Source: Gammaproteobacteria bacterium
GTDB taxonomy: Bacteria; Pseudomonadota; Gammaproteobacteria; Steroidobacterales; Rariloculaceae
Length of the DNA: 64,000 nucleotides
Assembly: GCA_022826245.1 (NCBI GenBank)
Contig: JAJDVG010000058.1
Coordinates: 62,001-126,000, forward strand
Reading direction: 5' to 3'
Both the position numbers and the translations under genes were made by a program. The notes below the pieces were generated by a model that did no database searches, was not told the origin of the DNA, and saw only the letters and a list, made by a program, of their open reading frames with translations. Positions 33,753 to 42,923 of this stretch are shown here, piece by piece (within the stretch, counting starts at the first letter, position 1; each line of letters begins with the position of its first letter).

Positions 33753-34943
33753 GTGGGCAAGGATCAAGCGAGAGGCGTCGACGCGATTCACGGCCGCCGG
33801 CGGGCGCGCTGGCGCTACGCCGCAGCCGCGGTGCTTGCGGTCGCGCTCGTGCCGCTGTTGTCGGCGGGCTTCCAGGCCGGCGACGACGCAGGCTCGTCGA
33901 ACTCTGCGGCGGTGACGCCGCCGGGCGCGGTGTCATTCGCCGACGTCGTCGAGCGGGTGAGTCCCGCGGTCGTCAACATCGCGGTCACGAGGTCGTCAAG
34001 ACCGACGGCCGAGTGGCGCGAGCGTGTCCCGGGCGGCGACGAGTTCGAGCGGTTCTTCAGGCGGTTCTTCGACGGTCCGGGCGTGATGCCGGACGGACCG
34101 AGGTTCCCGAGACAGATGCGCGGCGCAGGCAGCGGTTTCGTCGTCGATTCGGCGGGCTATATCGCTACGAACCAGCATGTGATCGAGGGCGCCGAGGAGA
34201 TCGTCGTGACTCTGTGGTCAGGCGAGCAGCTCGAGGCCGAGGTGATCGGTCAGGACGAGCGGACCGACCTCGCGCTCATCAGGATCGATGCGCCCGACGA
34301 ACTCACGGCACTCGAGTTCGGCGATTCCGACCGCGCCCGCGTCGGCGAATGGGTGCTCGCCATCGGCAACCCCTTCGGTCTCGGCGGCACGGCAACCGCG
34401 GGCATCATCTCGGCCCGCGGTCGCGACATCCGGTCCGGGCCCTACGACGACTTCCTGCAGATCGACGCACCGACCAATTCGGGCAACTCCGGCGGTCCCG
34501 TCTTCAACACGGCGGGCGAGGTCATCGGCGTCAACACGGCGATCTACTCGCCGAACGGCGGCAGCATCGGGATCGGGTTCGCGATCCCGGCCAATCAGGC
34601 CAGCGAGATCCTCGACGAGCTCAGGGATGAAGGCTTCATCGAGCGCGGCTGGCTCGGCGTACGGATTCGCAACGTCGATCGCGAACTTGCCGAGTCGCTC
34701 GGTCTCGACGCCGCGCGCGGAGCCCTCATCGCGATGGTCGAGGACGACAGCCCGGCGGATGAGGCGGGCCTGCTCGATGGCGACGTCGTCACGGAGTTCG
34801 ACGGCGAGCCCGTGGATTCGTCACGGACGCTCAGCCGGCTCGTCGGCTCCAGCGATTCCGAGGACGAGGTATCGATCCGCGTCTGGCGCGACGGCGATTC
34901 TCTCGAATTCACGGTGCAACTCGGGGAACTATCGAGCGCCTGA
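33753..34943 (+). CDS. HtrA/Deg-family periplasmic serine protease with one PDZ domain
   Basis: A 396-residue envelope protease. A positively charged N-terminus and hydrophobic segment (YAAAAVLAVALVPLLSAGF) act as signal or membrane anchor. The protease triad is His142 (ATNQHVIEG), Asp172 (RTDLALI) and Ser246 (TNSGNSGGPV). A single PDZ domain fills roughly residues 290-395. One PDZ and a possible anchor make it DegS-like in layout, whereas DegP has two PDZs. The GTG at 33753 has a strong AGGAGGT Shine-Dalgarno, which decides the start over the track's 33690. Divergent from a two-component system that may control it. Confidence 0.93.
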   Translation: MGKDQARGVDAIHGRRRARWRYAAAAVLAVALVPLLSAGFQAGDDAGSSNSAAVTPPGAVSFADVVERVSPAVVNIAVTRSSRPTAEWRERVPGGDEFERFFRRFFDGPGVMPDGPRFPRQMRGAGSGFVVDSAGYIATNQHVIEGAEEIVVTLWSGEQLEAEVIGQDERTDLALIRIDAPDELTALEFGDSDRARVGEWVLAIGNPFGLGGTATAGIISARGRDIRSGPYDDFLQIDAPTNSGNSGGPVFNTAGEVIGVNTAIYSPNGGSIGIGFAIPANQASEILDELRDEGFIERGWLGVRIRNVDRELAESLGLDAARGALIAMVEDDSPADEAGLLDGDVVTEFDGEPVDSSRTLSRLVGSSDSEDEVSIRVWRDGDSLEFTVQLGELSSA

Positions 34944-34997
34944 GTGTTCGAAGCGTTGCGGCCCGGCGAAAAGTTTCCCCCACTCGCGTCCCGTCTT

Positions 34998-35020
34998 CCC
35001 CGGCGGGGCGCATTTTTTTT
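34998..35020 (+). terminator. Candidate intrinsic terminator after htrA
   Basis: A short GC stem (CCCC-GGC-GGGG) followed, after CGCA, by eight T residues at 35013-35020. It lies 55 nt after the htrA stop and before the parvulin gene. The stem is only 4 bp, so efficiency is uncertain. Confidence 0.4.
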
Positions 35021-35154
35021 GCACGCGGCCGGGATTCGTTGGCGCGCGGTTCGCCGCGCAACCTCCGCGGCGGTCTGCTAGATAAACGCGGTAGCCCCTG
35101 CTAGTCTCAGTCGCCGGGCGTGGGCGGCGAGGCCTGCGCACCGGACCGACCCTG

Positions 35155-36048
35155 ATGCGCAGCTTGCTCAAGGACCCGTTGCTCCATTTCGTCGTGCTCG
35201 GCGGGCTGCTGTTCGCCATTTCGTACTGGCAAGGCGACGCGGACGAGGCGGGGCCGCAAGCGATCCGCATCAGCGCGGAACAGGTGGAGCAGGTGCGCCA
35301 GTCGGCAATCCTCTTCAGCGGCAACGAGCCGAGCCGCGAGGAACTCGCCGCACTCGTGGAGCCCTTCATCCGCGACGAGGTCATGTACCGAGAAGCGCTG
35401 GCGCTCGGTCTCGACGTCAACGACGACGAGGTGCGCACGCGGCTGATCGAGAAGATGCGCTACCTGACCGAGGATCTCGCCGATCCCGAGCCCGCTTCCG
35501 ATGAGGAACTTCAGGCGTTTTACGATGCTGGAGCCGAGCAGTTTCTGATACCGGCGCTCGTAACCTTCGATCAGATCTATTTCAGCCCGAGCGAGCGCGG
35601 CGATAGCCTCGAGGCGGATGCGGCTGCAGCGCTCGATGCGCTGACGGGCGGCAGCGATCCGGAGGAACTCGGCGACAGCACTCCGCTGCAGTTCCGCGTG
35701 GGCGACAGGCCGCGCGAGCAGGTCCAGGTGCTTTTCGGCGAGGCGCTGACGGATGCCGTGTTCACGATGGAAGCGGATGTCTGGACCGGGCCGTTCGAGT
35801 CCGACTTCGGCCTGCACCACGTGCGGCTCGTGTCGCGCAGCGAAGCTCGGCAGCCTCCGTTCGAGGAGGTTCGTGACGAGGTGTTGCGGCGCTATGCCGA
35901 GGACCGCCGCACTCAGGCCAACGACGCGAATTACCGCGAGATCCGGGACCGCTACGAGATCGTCGTCGAGTGGCCCGAGGACGCGGTGGATACTTCGGAC
36001 ACCGCAGACACCGCAGACACGGCAGACACGGCGGAGGCTGGTCCTTGA
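35155..36048 (+). CDS. Membrane-anchored parvulin-type peptidyl-prolyl isomerase
   Basis: A 297-residue protein with an N-terminal signal anchor (DPLLHFVVLGGLLFAISYW), a SurA/PpiC-like N-terminal helical part (EPFIRDEVMYREALALGLD) and a parvulin domain ending in GPFESDFGLHHVRL. It probably helps fold periplasmic or inner-membrane proteins. The C-terminus is a repeat tail of D-T-A units coded by a 9-nt tandem repeat. Its stop overlaps the TTG start of the next gene. This parvulin next to a HupE-like gene recurs in proteobacteria, suggesting it assists that membrane protein. Confidence 0.85.
   Translation: MRSLLKDPLLHFVVLGGLLFAISYWQGDADEAGPQAIRISAEQVEQVRQSAILFSGNEPSREELAALVEPFIRDEVMYREALALGLDVNDDEVRTRLIEKMRYLTEDLADPEPASDEELQAFYDAGAEQFLIPALVTFDQIYFSPSERGDSLEADAAAALDALTGGSDPEELGDSTPLQFRVGDRPREQVQVLFGEALTDAVFTMEADVWTGPFESDFGLHHVRLVSRSEARQPPFEEVRDEVLRRYAEDRRTQANDANYREIRDRYEIVVEWPEDAVDTSDTADTADTADTAEAGP
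35989..36033 (+). repeat. 9-nt tandem repeat coding for Asp-Thr-Ala units
   Basis: Five consecutive 9-nt units (consensus GACACCGCA, later GACACGGCA) at the 3' end of the parvulin gene encode the tail DTSDTADTADTADTAE. The units keep frame, so length changes by slippage would not disrupt the gene. Confidence 0.75.
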
Positions 36049-37106
36049 AGCCTGTGCGTCCTGTCAGGCAGGCGCCTCGCCCGTTTCGGTGCGACGCGGC
36101 GTTCTGGCGCGGGCTGCCGACGCTTCTGCTCCTGTGCTCGGTCGCCGGCAACGCGTTCGCCCATCGCCTGAGCCCCGCGTACTTCGGCTTGACCGAGATC
36201 GAGCCGAACACCTTCGAAGCGCAGTGGAAAGTGTCGATCTCCGGCGGTCTCGCCGACGCGATGCAGCCGCAGGTGCCGGCCGGTTGCGCCGTCGAAGGCG
36301 CGGTGCGCACCTACGCCGTGGAAGACTCCAGGATCGATCACGGGCGCATCGGCTGCGACGAGCCGCTGCCCGGCAAGCTGTTCGAAGTCAGCGGGCTCGC
36401 CGCGACGCAGACCGACGTGCTGCTGCGCGTCGACTACCTCGACGGCAGTTCGTTCACCCACCGGCTCGTGCCCGAAAGCCCGAGCGTCGTCATTCCCGAG
36501 GAAGCAGGCGCGCTGCAGGTTGCGGCCACCTATCTCGTGCTCGGCGTCGAGCACATCCTGCTCGGCATCGATCACCTGTTGTTCGTGCTCGCCTTGCTGC
36601 TGCTCGTGCGCGGCCTCGGCCGCCTCGTCATCACGGTGACGGCCTTCACCGTCGCGCACAGCATCACGCTCGGCGCGGCGACGCTCGGCTTCGTCAACGT
36701 GCCGATCGCGCCCGTGGAAGCGACGATCGCCCTCAGCATCGTGTTCGTGGCGATGGAACTCGCGCGCGGCGAGGGCGCAAGCGCGCAACCGGGAGCGGAC
36801 AGCAGCCTGACCGTGCGCTTCCCGTGGATCGTCGCGTTCACCTTCGGCCTGCTGCACGGCTTCGGTTTCGCGGGGGCGCTCAGCGAGGTCGGTCTGCCGC
36901 AAAGCGCCATACCGCTCGCTTTGCTGTTCTTCAACGTCGGCGTCGAACTCGGTCAACTGATGTTCATAGCGGCGGTGCTCCTGCTCGGCTGGGGGCTGCG
37001 CTACCTGTCGGTGCCGATCCCGCGCTGGTCGGCGCGGCTCGCGGCCTACGCGATCGGTTCCGTCGCCGCGTTCTGGGTGTTCGAACGCACCGCAACGGTT
37101 ATCTGA
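36045..37106 (+). CDS. HupE/UreJ-family membrane protein
   Basis: A 353-residue protein with a signal peptide (LLLLCSVAGNAFAH), a soluble extracytoplasmic N-terminal domain (about 150 residues) and six or so membrane helices with the HupE/UreJ signature (GVEHILLGIDHLLFVLALLLL, FTVAHSITLG, LLHGFGFAGAL). The His/Asp in these motifs resemble a metal site; relatives are implicated in nickel handling, but no nickel enzyme is nearby. The start TTG at 36045 overlaps the parvulin stop (TTGA) and has GGAGG 7 nt upstream; the track start at 35970 is too early. Confidence 0.8.
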   Translation: MKPVRPVRQAPRPFRCDAAFWRGLPTLLLLCSVAGNAFAHRLSPAYFGLTEIEPNTFEAQWKVSISGGLADAMQPQVPAGCAVEGAVRTYAVEDSRIDHGRIGCDEPLPGKLFEVSGLAATQTDVLLRVDYLDGSSFTHRLVPESPSVVIPEEAGALQVAATYLVLGVEHILLGIDHLLFVLALLLLVRGLGRLVITVTAFTVAHSITLGAATLGFVNVPIAPVEATIALSIVFVAMELARGEGASAQPGADSSLTVRFPWIVAFTFGLLHGFGFAGALSEVGLPQSAIPLALLFFNVGVELGQLMFIAAVLLLGWGLRYLSVPIPRWSARLAAYAIGSVAAFWVFERTATVI

Positions 37107-37115
37107 AGGGGAATC

Positions 37116-38858
37116 ATGGACGCAATCGTCGCCGTCACTTCGGCAATCAACAGCGTGATCTGGCACGACTATGCGCTGCTCGTCGTGCTCGGCGTGGGCG
37201 TGCTGTTCACCTTCTGGAACGGCTTCGGCCAGTACCGGGCGCTGACGCACGGCGTCGCGGTCACCCGGGGCAAGTACGACGAAAAGGGCGACCCCGGAGC
37301 GATCAACCATTTTCAGGCGCTGTCGACCGCGCTCTCCGCAACCGTCGGGCTCGGCAACATCGCCGGCGTCGCCATCGCGATTTCTCTCGGGGGACCGGGG
37401 GCGCTCTTCTGGATGTGGATGGTCGGCGTCGTCGGCATGTGCCTGAAGATGACCGAGGTCACCCAGTCGATGATGTTCCGGGACACCTCCGATCCCACCA
37501 ATCCGCACGGCGGGCCGATGTGGGTCTGCCACCGGGGCGTCGCGCGGATCGCACCGAAGCTTGCGCCCGTCGGCACGAGTGTCGGCGTGCTCTTCAGCCT
37601 GACGCTGCTCGTCTCGACGGCGACGGGCGGCAACATGTTCCAGGCCTGGAATGTCGCGGACATCTCGTTTACCTACTTCGGGCTGCCGCACTGGATCGCC
37701 GGCGTGATTCTGACGATCGCCGTGGGGCTCGTCATCGTGGGCGGGATCAAGCGCATCGGCGAAATCGCCGGCCGCATCGTGCCGTTCATGTGCGCGGCCT
37801 ACCTGCTGGCGGGGCTCTTCGTCATCGCGATCAACGTTTCCGAAGTCCCGGCCATGTTCGCGCTCATCTTCACGGAGGCTTTCTCGCCAAGCGAGGGCGT
37901 CGGTGCGTTCATCGGCGGCACGGCCGGTTACGGATTCCTCAAGGGGCTGCAGCGCGCGTTCTTCTCGAGCGAGGCCGGCCAGGGTTCAGCGCCGATCGCC
38001 CATTCGGCGGCGAAGACCGAGGAGCCCGTGCGCGAAGGCGTCGTTTCGGGGCTCGAGCCGTTCATCGACACGCTCGTGGTCTGCACGGTGACCGGCCTCG
38101 TGATCCTGTCGAGCGGCGTGTGGAACCGCGATGCGGCGCTCGTCTACGACACGGCGCCCGCGATCTCGCCGGTCGTCGTCGATGGCGGCGAAGCTGCGGG
38201 CGCGGGCGGCGACATCGACTGGCGGATCGATCCCGTCGGCGTCGCGATCGGCGACGATCTGCTTGCCGACGCGCAGATGCGTGCCGGCACGGTCGTGTTC
38301 GCGGTCGTCGAGGCCGGCACGAACGCCGAGACCGGACTCGAGCGCTCGCGAGTCTTCGGCACGCTGGCGGGCAGCGAGACCGCCGGCTGGTCCGTCGAGT
38401 TCGATGAGTTCAGCGCGCCGTCAGGCGTCACTCCGGCGCTCGCCGCCGACGGCGTTTTCTTCGATTTCAAGGGCGCATCGCTGACGGCGAAGGCCTTCGA
38501 TCGCGCGGTGCCGGGATTGGGCGCCTGGATGGTGCCGGTGGTTGCGTGGCTCTTCGCATTCTCGACGATCATCTCCTGGGGCTACTACGGCGAGCAGGGC
38601 ATCATCTACCTGCTCGGCCAGCGCTCCGTGATGGCCTATCGCGTGATCTACTGCCTGCTGATCCTGGTGTCCGTGCAGTTCATCCGCACGCAGGACGAAC
38701 TCGACCTGTTCTCGACCTTCGGCACCGGCCTGATGCTCTGGGTCAACGTGCCGATCATGCTGATCTTCGCGCCGTTGTCGATGCGCGCTCACCACGACTA
38801 CTTCGGTCGGCTGCGCAAGGGAGAGATGCGGCCGGTGACCGAGCGGGCGGGGGAGTAG
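37116..38858 (+). CDS. Alanine:cation symporter (AGCS) family protein with a large insertion
   Basis: A 580-residue sodium-coupled amino acid carrier. Family motifs are clear: FGQYRAL, TVGLGNIAGVAIAISLGGPGALFWMW in part, FFSSEAGQGSAPIAHSAAKT and GYYGEQGIIYL. It is about 110 residues longer than typical members (about 450) because a hydrophilic stretch, residues 338-450, is inserted between the helix ending SGVWN and the usual ASLTAKAF. That stretch is Asp/Gly/Ala-rich with beta-like segments and should lie in an extramembrane loop. A GGGG Shine-Dalgarno precedes the ATG. Ten nt after the HupE gene, so probably cotranscribed. Confidence 0.88.
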   Translation: MDAIVAVTSAINSVIWHDYALLVVLGVGVLFTFWNGFGQYRALTHGVAVTRGKYDEKGDPGAINHFQALSTALSATVGLGNIAGVAIAISLGGPGALFWMWMVGVVGMCLKMTEVTQSMMFRDTSDPTNPHGGPMWVCHRGVARIAPKLAPVGTSVGVLFSLTLLVSTATGGNMFQAWNVADISFTYFGLPHWIAGVILTIAVGLVIVGGIKRIGEIAGRIVPFMCAAYLLAGLFVIAINVSEVPAMFALIFTEAFSPSEGVGAFIGGTAGYGFLKGLQRAFFSSEAGQGSAPIAHSAAKTEEPVREGVVSGLEPFIDTLVVCTVTGLVILSSGVWNRDAALVYDTAPAISPVVVDGGEAAGAGGDIDWRIDPVGVAIGDDLLADAQMRAGTVVFAVVEAGTNAETGLERSRVFGTLAGSETAGWSVEFDEFSAPSGVTPALAADGVFFDFKGASLTAKAFDRAVPGLGAWMVPVVAWLFAFSTIISWGYYGEQGIIYLLGQRSVMAYRVIYCLLILVSVQFIRTQDELDLFSTFGTGLMLWVNVPIMLIFAPLSMRAHHDYFGRLRKGEMRPVTERAGE

Positions 38859-38998
38859 CCGGCCGGTTGATCCGGAAATGATGTGCAACTCGCGTTGTTC
38901 GCCCGGTGCGGCATGCCGCGAAATACCGCGCCAATGGCGTGGTCCGGGCACATTGCCCGTGAACGCCGAGCGCGTTTCAGTCGCAGCCGATTGCTGTT

Positions 38999-39991
38999 TC
39001 AGGCGGTACCGGAGACTTCCAGCACGCTGCGCCTGACGAGCGCGCGCGCCATCGTGACCTTGTAGCCGTTTTTCGCGAGCGGCTGGGCGCCCTCGAGCGC
39101 CGTATCGGCGGCCTGTTGCGCAAGCTCGGCAGTGATGCCCTGGCCGTGCAGCACGTCTTCGGCCGCGGACACGCGCCACGGAATCGGCGCCACGCCGCCG
39201 AGCACGATGCAGGCGTCGCGGCAGACATCCCCGTCCATGTCGAGCGTCAGCGCGACGCTGACGACGGCATGCGTCCAGGCTTCACGGTCCATGACCTTGC
39301 GGTAGGCGCCGTTGCGGCCCGCCTGTGACGCCGGCAGCGAGATTCCAACCAGAAGCTCGTCGGCGTCGAGCACGTTCTCGCGCTGAAGGTTGTCGCGCGG
39401 CAGGACGAAGAACTCCGACGCGGGGACGCGGCGTTCGCCGTTCGGCCCCGCGACCTGGAATTCGGCGTCGAGCGCAACGAGCGCGTTGGCCGTATCGGAG
39501 GGGTGCACGATGAAACTCGGGCCGCCGCCGAAGATCGCATGCTGCTGGTTCTCGCCAATCACCGAATAGCATTGGTCGCCGCCGCGTTTGAGGCAGTCGA
39601 ATCCCTGGCGGAAGTACCAGCACCACGGTCGCTGGCAGACGTTGCCGGCGATCGTGCCGGTGTTTTTGAGCTGCGGTGTGCCGACGGCCGCGGCAGCTTC
39701 GGCGAGCACCGGATAACGCAAGCGGATGCCCTCGTCGCCGGCGAGCGTGTCGACGGTAACGAGGCCGCCGATGGCTGTCCCGCTGTCCGAGACGCGGATC
39801 GAGTCGAGTCCCGGGATGCGCTTCAGATCGACGATGCTGTCGGGCGCCGCGACGAGCTCGTCCTTGACCATGCCCAGCAGATCACTGCCGCCGCCTGCCG
39901 GATAAGCGATCTCACCGTTGGCGCGGGCCGCGCCGAGCAGCTCGACCGCCTCGGCGAGCGTGGCCGGGCTCAGGTTCGCGAAGGCCTTCAT
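38999..39991 (-). CDS. FAD-binding subunit of a molybdenum hydroxylase (PaoB-like)
   Basis: A 330-residue FAD subunit of the xanthine-dehydrogenase family. FAD-binding motifs are AYPAGGGSDLLGMVKDE (in part) and TGTIAGNV. Four Cys in NVCQRPWCWYF...DCLKRGGDQC can hold the extra [4Fe-4S] cluster found in PaoB-type subunits. Its ATG overlaps the stop of the molybdopterin subunit gene (ATGA). Third gene of an operon ordered 2Fe-2S, Mo, FAD. Confidence 0.9.
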   Translation of the reverse strand: MKAFANLSPATLAEAVELLGAARANGEIAYPAGGGSDLLGMVKDELVAAPDSIVDLKRIPGLDSIRVSDSGTAIGGLVTVDTLAGDEGIRLRYPVLAEAAAAVGTPQLKNTGTIAGNVCQRPWCWYFRQGFDCLKRGGDQCYSVIGENQQHAIFGGGPSFIVHPSDTANALVALDAEFQVAGPNGERRVPASEFFVLPRDNLQRENVLDADELLVGISLPASQAGRNGAYRKVMDREAWTHAVVSVALTLDMDGDVCRDACIVLGGVAPIPWRVSAAEDVLHGQGITAELAQQAADTALEGAQPLAKNGYKVTMARALVRRSVLEVSGTA

Positions 39992-42114
39992 GACATTGCT
40001 CCGATGACCCGGTCGCGGCCGATCGGCAGCTCCTTGATGCGCCTGCCGGTCGCGTTGAATATCGCATTCGCGATCGCGCCGACGACCGGAATGATCGTCG
40101 ATTCGCCGATGCTTTTTGCGCCCCAGGGTCCGTGGGCATCTTCGGTGTCCACGAACACCACGTCGATCGGCACGGTGTCGAGGTGCGTGGCGATGCGCGC
40201 CCCGTAGTAGCCGGGATTGACGGGGATGCCGGTGTTCCGGTCGTAGAGCAGTTCCTCGTGCAGCGCCATGCCGATGCCCTGGATCACGCCGCCCTTGACC
40301 TGGCTCGTGGCCGTCAGCGGGTTGACGATGCGCCCGCTGTCGTGCGCGGCGACGTACTTCGTCAGGTGCACGCCGCCAAGCTCGGTGTCGACCTCGAGTT
40401 CCACGAAATGCGCGGCGAAGGAATAACGCTGCTCGCCGTCGAGAGTCGGGTTCGGGCTGGCTTCGGCGACGAGTTCCTCGCCCGGGCCCGGCGGGCCGCG
40501 CTCGTCGAGCTGCCGCTTGAGGTCCTCCGCGGCCTCGACGATCGCAAATCCCGTGTGACTCGTCGTGCGTGACCCAGACTCGCCGACCGAATAGGGCGAA
40601 CGGTCAGTGTCGCCCCAGACGACTTCGACGCGGTCGAGATCCATCTCCATCGCTTCGGCCGCAATCATGGCGAGCGTCGTCTTCGCGCCGGTGCCGATGT
40701 CGGTCACTCCGGCGTGCAGCCAGAGCGTGCCGGCATCATCGAGCCTGAGCATGGCGTTGCTCAAACCGAGCCGCGCCGTGAACGCGCCGATCGCCATGCC
40801 GGTGCCGCGCCGGATCGGCCCGGCATCGACGGCGGCCGGCCGGCGGCGACCGCTCCAGTCGAAGGCTTCCGCACCCTGCTCGATGCAATCGATGAGCCCG
40901 TAGCTCGTGTACGGCGTCGCGTCGCGATACTGACGCGTTGCGTTCCTGAGGTGAAACTCGACCGGGTCCATGTCGATCTCGTGACAGATCGCGTCGAGAA
41001 CCGAGGCGATGCCGAACACGCCCTGCGGATACGACGGCGCGCGGTAGTTGGCGCTCGTCGTCACGTTCGTATGCACCGTATGGACGGTCTTCCTGACGTT
41101 CGGGCACTGGTAGAAGTCGATGCCGGCGATGTCGCCGCTGCTCTTGATGTGCGGGCCCATGCCGCTGTAGCCGGTGAGTTCGATCGCGTGCAGCGTGCCG
41201 TCGCGCTTCGCGCCGACCCGATAATATTGGCTCGTCGGCCAGCGGCCGTGGATCGACAGAAAGTCCTCCTTGCGGGTCAGCTCGAGCTTGACGGGACGCT
41301 CCGTGCGCCTGGCCAGTTCCGCGGCGATCAGGTCGGTGTCCTGGCACTGGTTCTTGTTGCCGAAGCCGCCGCCCATGTACTCGCAGATCACCCGCACCTG
41401 CTCGTACGGGAGGCCGAACGCTTCGGCGATGTCGTCGCGGCAGTTCGTGATGCCCTGCGTCGGCGTCCAGACCGTGAGCTTGCCCGACTCCCACTGCGCA
41501 ACCGCCGTGCGCGGTTCCATCTGCGCGTTGTTGTGGTGTTTCGAGACGTAGTGGTCTTCAATGACGATGTCCGATTCGGCGAGACCCGCTTCGACGTCGC
41601 CGCGTTCGTAGACGGCAGGTCCGGGCACGGCCGCGCCGCCCCCCGCCAAGGCGCCGAATGGAGGGGCGAGGTTGCCGCCGGGCTGAACCGGCACGGCACC
41701 GGGTTCGAGCGCTTCCTCGGCATCGAGCACGAACGGCAGCGTGTCGTAGTCGACCGCGATGAGTTGCGCCGCGGCCTCGGCCGTGTGCCGGTCCGTGGCG
41801 GCGACCGCAGCGACGGCATCGCCGTAGTAGCGCACGGGATTGTTGAACAGCATGCGCGGGTTGGCGCGGTCGCCGGACGCCCACTCGATATCGCAGTTCT
41901 CGTGCGTGAGCACGGCGACGACGCCGTCGAGTTCGAGTGCGGCTGCAAAGTCGATGGCCCGGATCAGCGCGTGCGGATGCGGACTTCTCAGAATCCGCGC
42001 ATACAGCATGCCGGGAAGCCGGATGTCGGGCGAGTAGCGTGCCTGCCCGGTGACGCGTTCGAGCGCATCGAGCCTTGGGGTCGGCCGGCCGACGACATTC
42101 ATCGGGTCGGCCAT
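39988..42114 (-). CDS. Molybdopterin-binding catalytic subunit of a molybdenum hydroxylase (PaoC-like)
   Basis: A 708-residue catalytic subunit. Landmarks in order: RVTGQARYSPDI (N-terminal aldehyde oxidase domain), GGGFGNKNQCQDTD and RPVKLELTRKEDF around the cofactor cavity, SANYRAPSYPQG, and the catalytic Glu in GAKSIGESTIIP near the C-terminus. It probably oxidises an aldehyde or N-heterocycle. The ATG at 42114 has GAGGAG upstream; the 907-residue track ORF prefixes it with the wrong frame of the preceding gene. It has no own signal, so it would be exported with the Tat-signal-bearing 2Fe-2S subunit, as in PaoABC. Confidence 0.92.
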   Translation of the reverse strand: MADPMNVVGRPTPRLDALERVTGQARYSPDIRLPGMLYARILRSPHPHALIRAIDFAAALELDGVVAVLTHENCDIEWASGDRANPRMLFNNPVRYYGDAVAAVAATDRHTAEAAAQLIAVDYDTLPFVLDAEEALEPGAVPVQPGGNLAPPFGALAGGGAAVPGPAVYERGDVEAGLAESDIVIEDHYVSKHHNNAQMEPRTAVAQWESGKLTVWTPTQGITNCRDDIAEAFGLPYEQVRVICEYMGGGFGNKNQCQDTDLIAAELARRTERPVKLELTRKEDFLSIHGRWPTSQYYRVGAKRDGTLHAIELTGYSGMGPHIKSSGDIAGIDFYQCPNVRKTVHTVHTNVTTSANYRAPSYPQGVFGIASVLDAICHEIDMDPVEFHLRNATRQYRDATPYTSYGLIDCIEQGAEAFDWSGRRRPAAVDAGPIRRGTGMAIGAFTARLGLSNAMLRLDDAGTLWLHAGVTDIGTGAKTTLAMIAAEAMEMDLDRVEVVWGDTDRSPYSVGESGSRTTSHTGFAIVEAAEDLKRQLDERGPPGPGEELVAEASPNPTLDGEQRYSFAAHFVELEVDTELGGVHLTKYVAAHDSGRIVNPLTATSQVKGGVIQGIGMALHEELLYDRNTGIPVNPGYYGARIATHLDTVPIDVVFVDTEDAHGPWGAKSIGESTIIPVVGAIANAIFNATGRRIKELPIGRDRVIGAMS

Positions 42115-42116
42115 GT

Positions 42117-42707
42117 CTATGCTCCTCGGCTCGCGGCGAGGACCGCGGCCTGGTAATTGAGGAAGTTGGAACAGCGGCAGATGTTGCCGACCAGCGCTTC
42201 GCGGACGCTCTGTTCGGTGACTTCGGCGCCCTCGTTGAGCAGCGCTTTCGCGGACATGAGTTGGCCCGACGTGCAGAACCCGCACTGCGGGGCATCGTGC
42301 TCGATGAAGGCTTGCTGCAACGGGTCGAGAACGCCGTTGCGTGCCAGCCCCTCCACCGTCTCGACGGCCTTGCCGTCGGCCCAGACGGCGAGGTAGCTGC
42401 AGGCGTAGATGTTCTTGCCGTCGAGGAGCACCGTGCACGCGCCGCATTCGCCGCGGTCGCAACCGACGCGCGTGCCCGTGAGCTCGAGGTGATCGCGCAG
42501 GACCTCGACGAGCGTCCAGCGGTCCTCGACCTCGAGCGCATGGGATTCGCCGTTGACCGTGAGTTCGATGCGCGTTCGCGGGGCTGGCCCGGATTGCTGG
42601 GCAGCGGCTTTCTCTTGCGGACCGGCCGTCAGCGCCGGCAATGTTGCGGTCGCCGCGATGCCCGCGCTGCTTCGTCCGAGGAAGGAACGTCTCGTGATGC
42701 CGGTCAT
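42117..42707 (-). CDS. Tat-exported [2Fe-2S] subunit of a molybdenum hydroxylase (PaoA-like)
   Basis: A 196-residue electron-transfer subunit. It begins with a twin-arginine signal (TRRSFLGRSSAGIAATATLPA), then the plant-ferredoxin-like cluster motif CDRGECGACTVLLDGKNIYAC (quoted in part: GCDRGECGAC) and the second cluster CGFCTSGQ...NICRCSN. First gene of the operon; the Mo subunit starts 2 nt after its stop. The Tat signal places the whole complex in the periplasm. I chose the ATG at 42707 with GGGAG upstream; the 489-residue track ORF runs on upstream. Confidence 0.92.
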   Translation of the reverse strand: MTGITRRSFLGRSSAGIAATATLPALTAGPQEKAAAQQSGPAPRTRIELTVNGESHALEVEDRWTLVEVLRDHLELTGTRVGCDRGECGACTVLLDGKNIYACSYLAVWADGKAVETVEGLARNGVLDPLQQAFIEHDAPQCGFCTSGQLMSAKALLNEGAEVTEQSVREALVGNICRCSNFLNYQAAVLAASRGA

Positions 42708-42923
42708 GCATGCACTCCCGATGGACCGATTACGGTAACGATAGCCACAGCCGCCGACCGTTGGCAAGGCGCGGACCGTTGCGAGATGAGCTGCCGTCGC
42801 GCCGTCGGGCCAGCACCCGGCCCGTACGCGGGACCGTGAAAGCGCACTCGCAGCCGCTGTTCCCCGGGTCCGCGGGACGGGAGTTAGAATTCGGCGAGCG
42901 CGGCATCCAAACGCAAAGCATCG

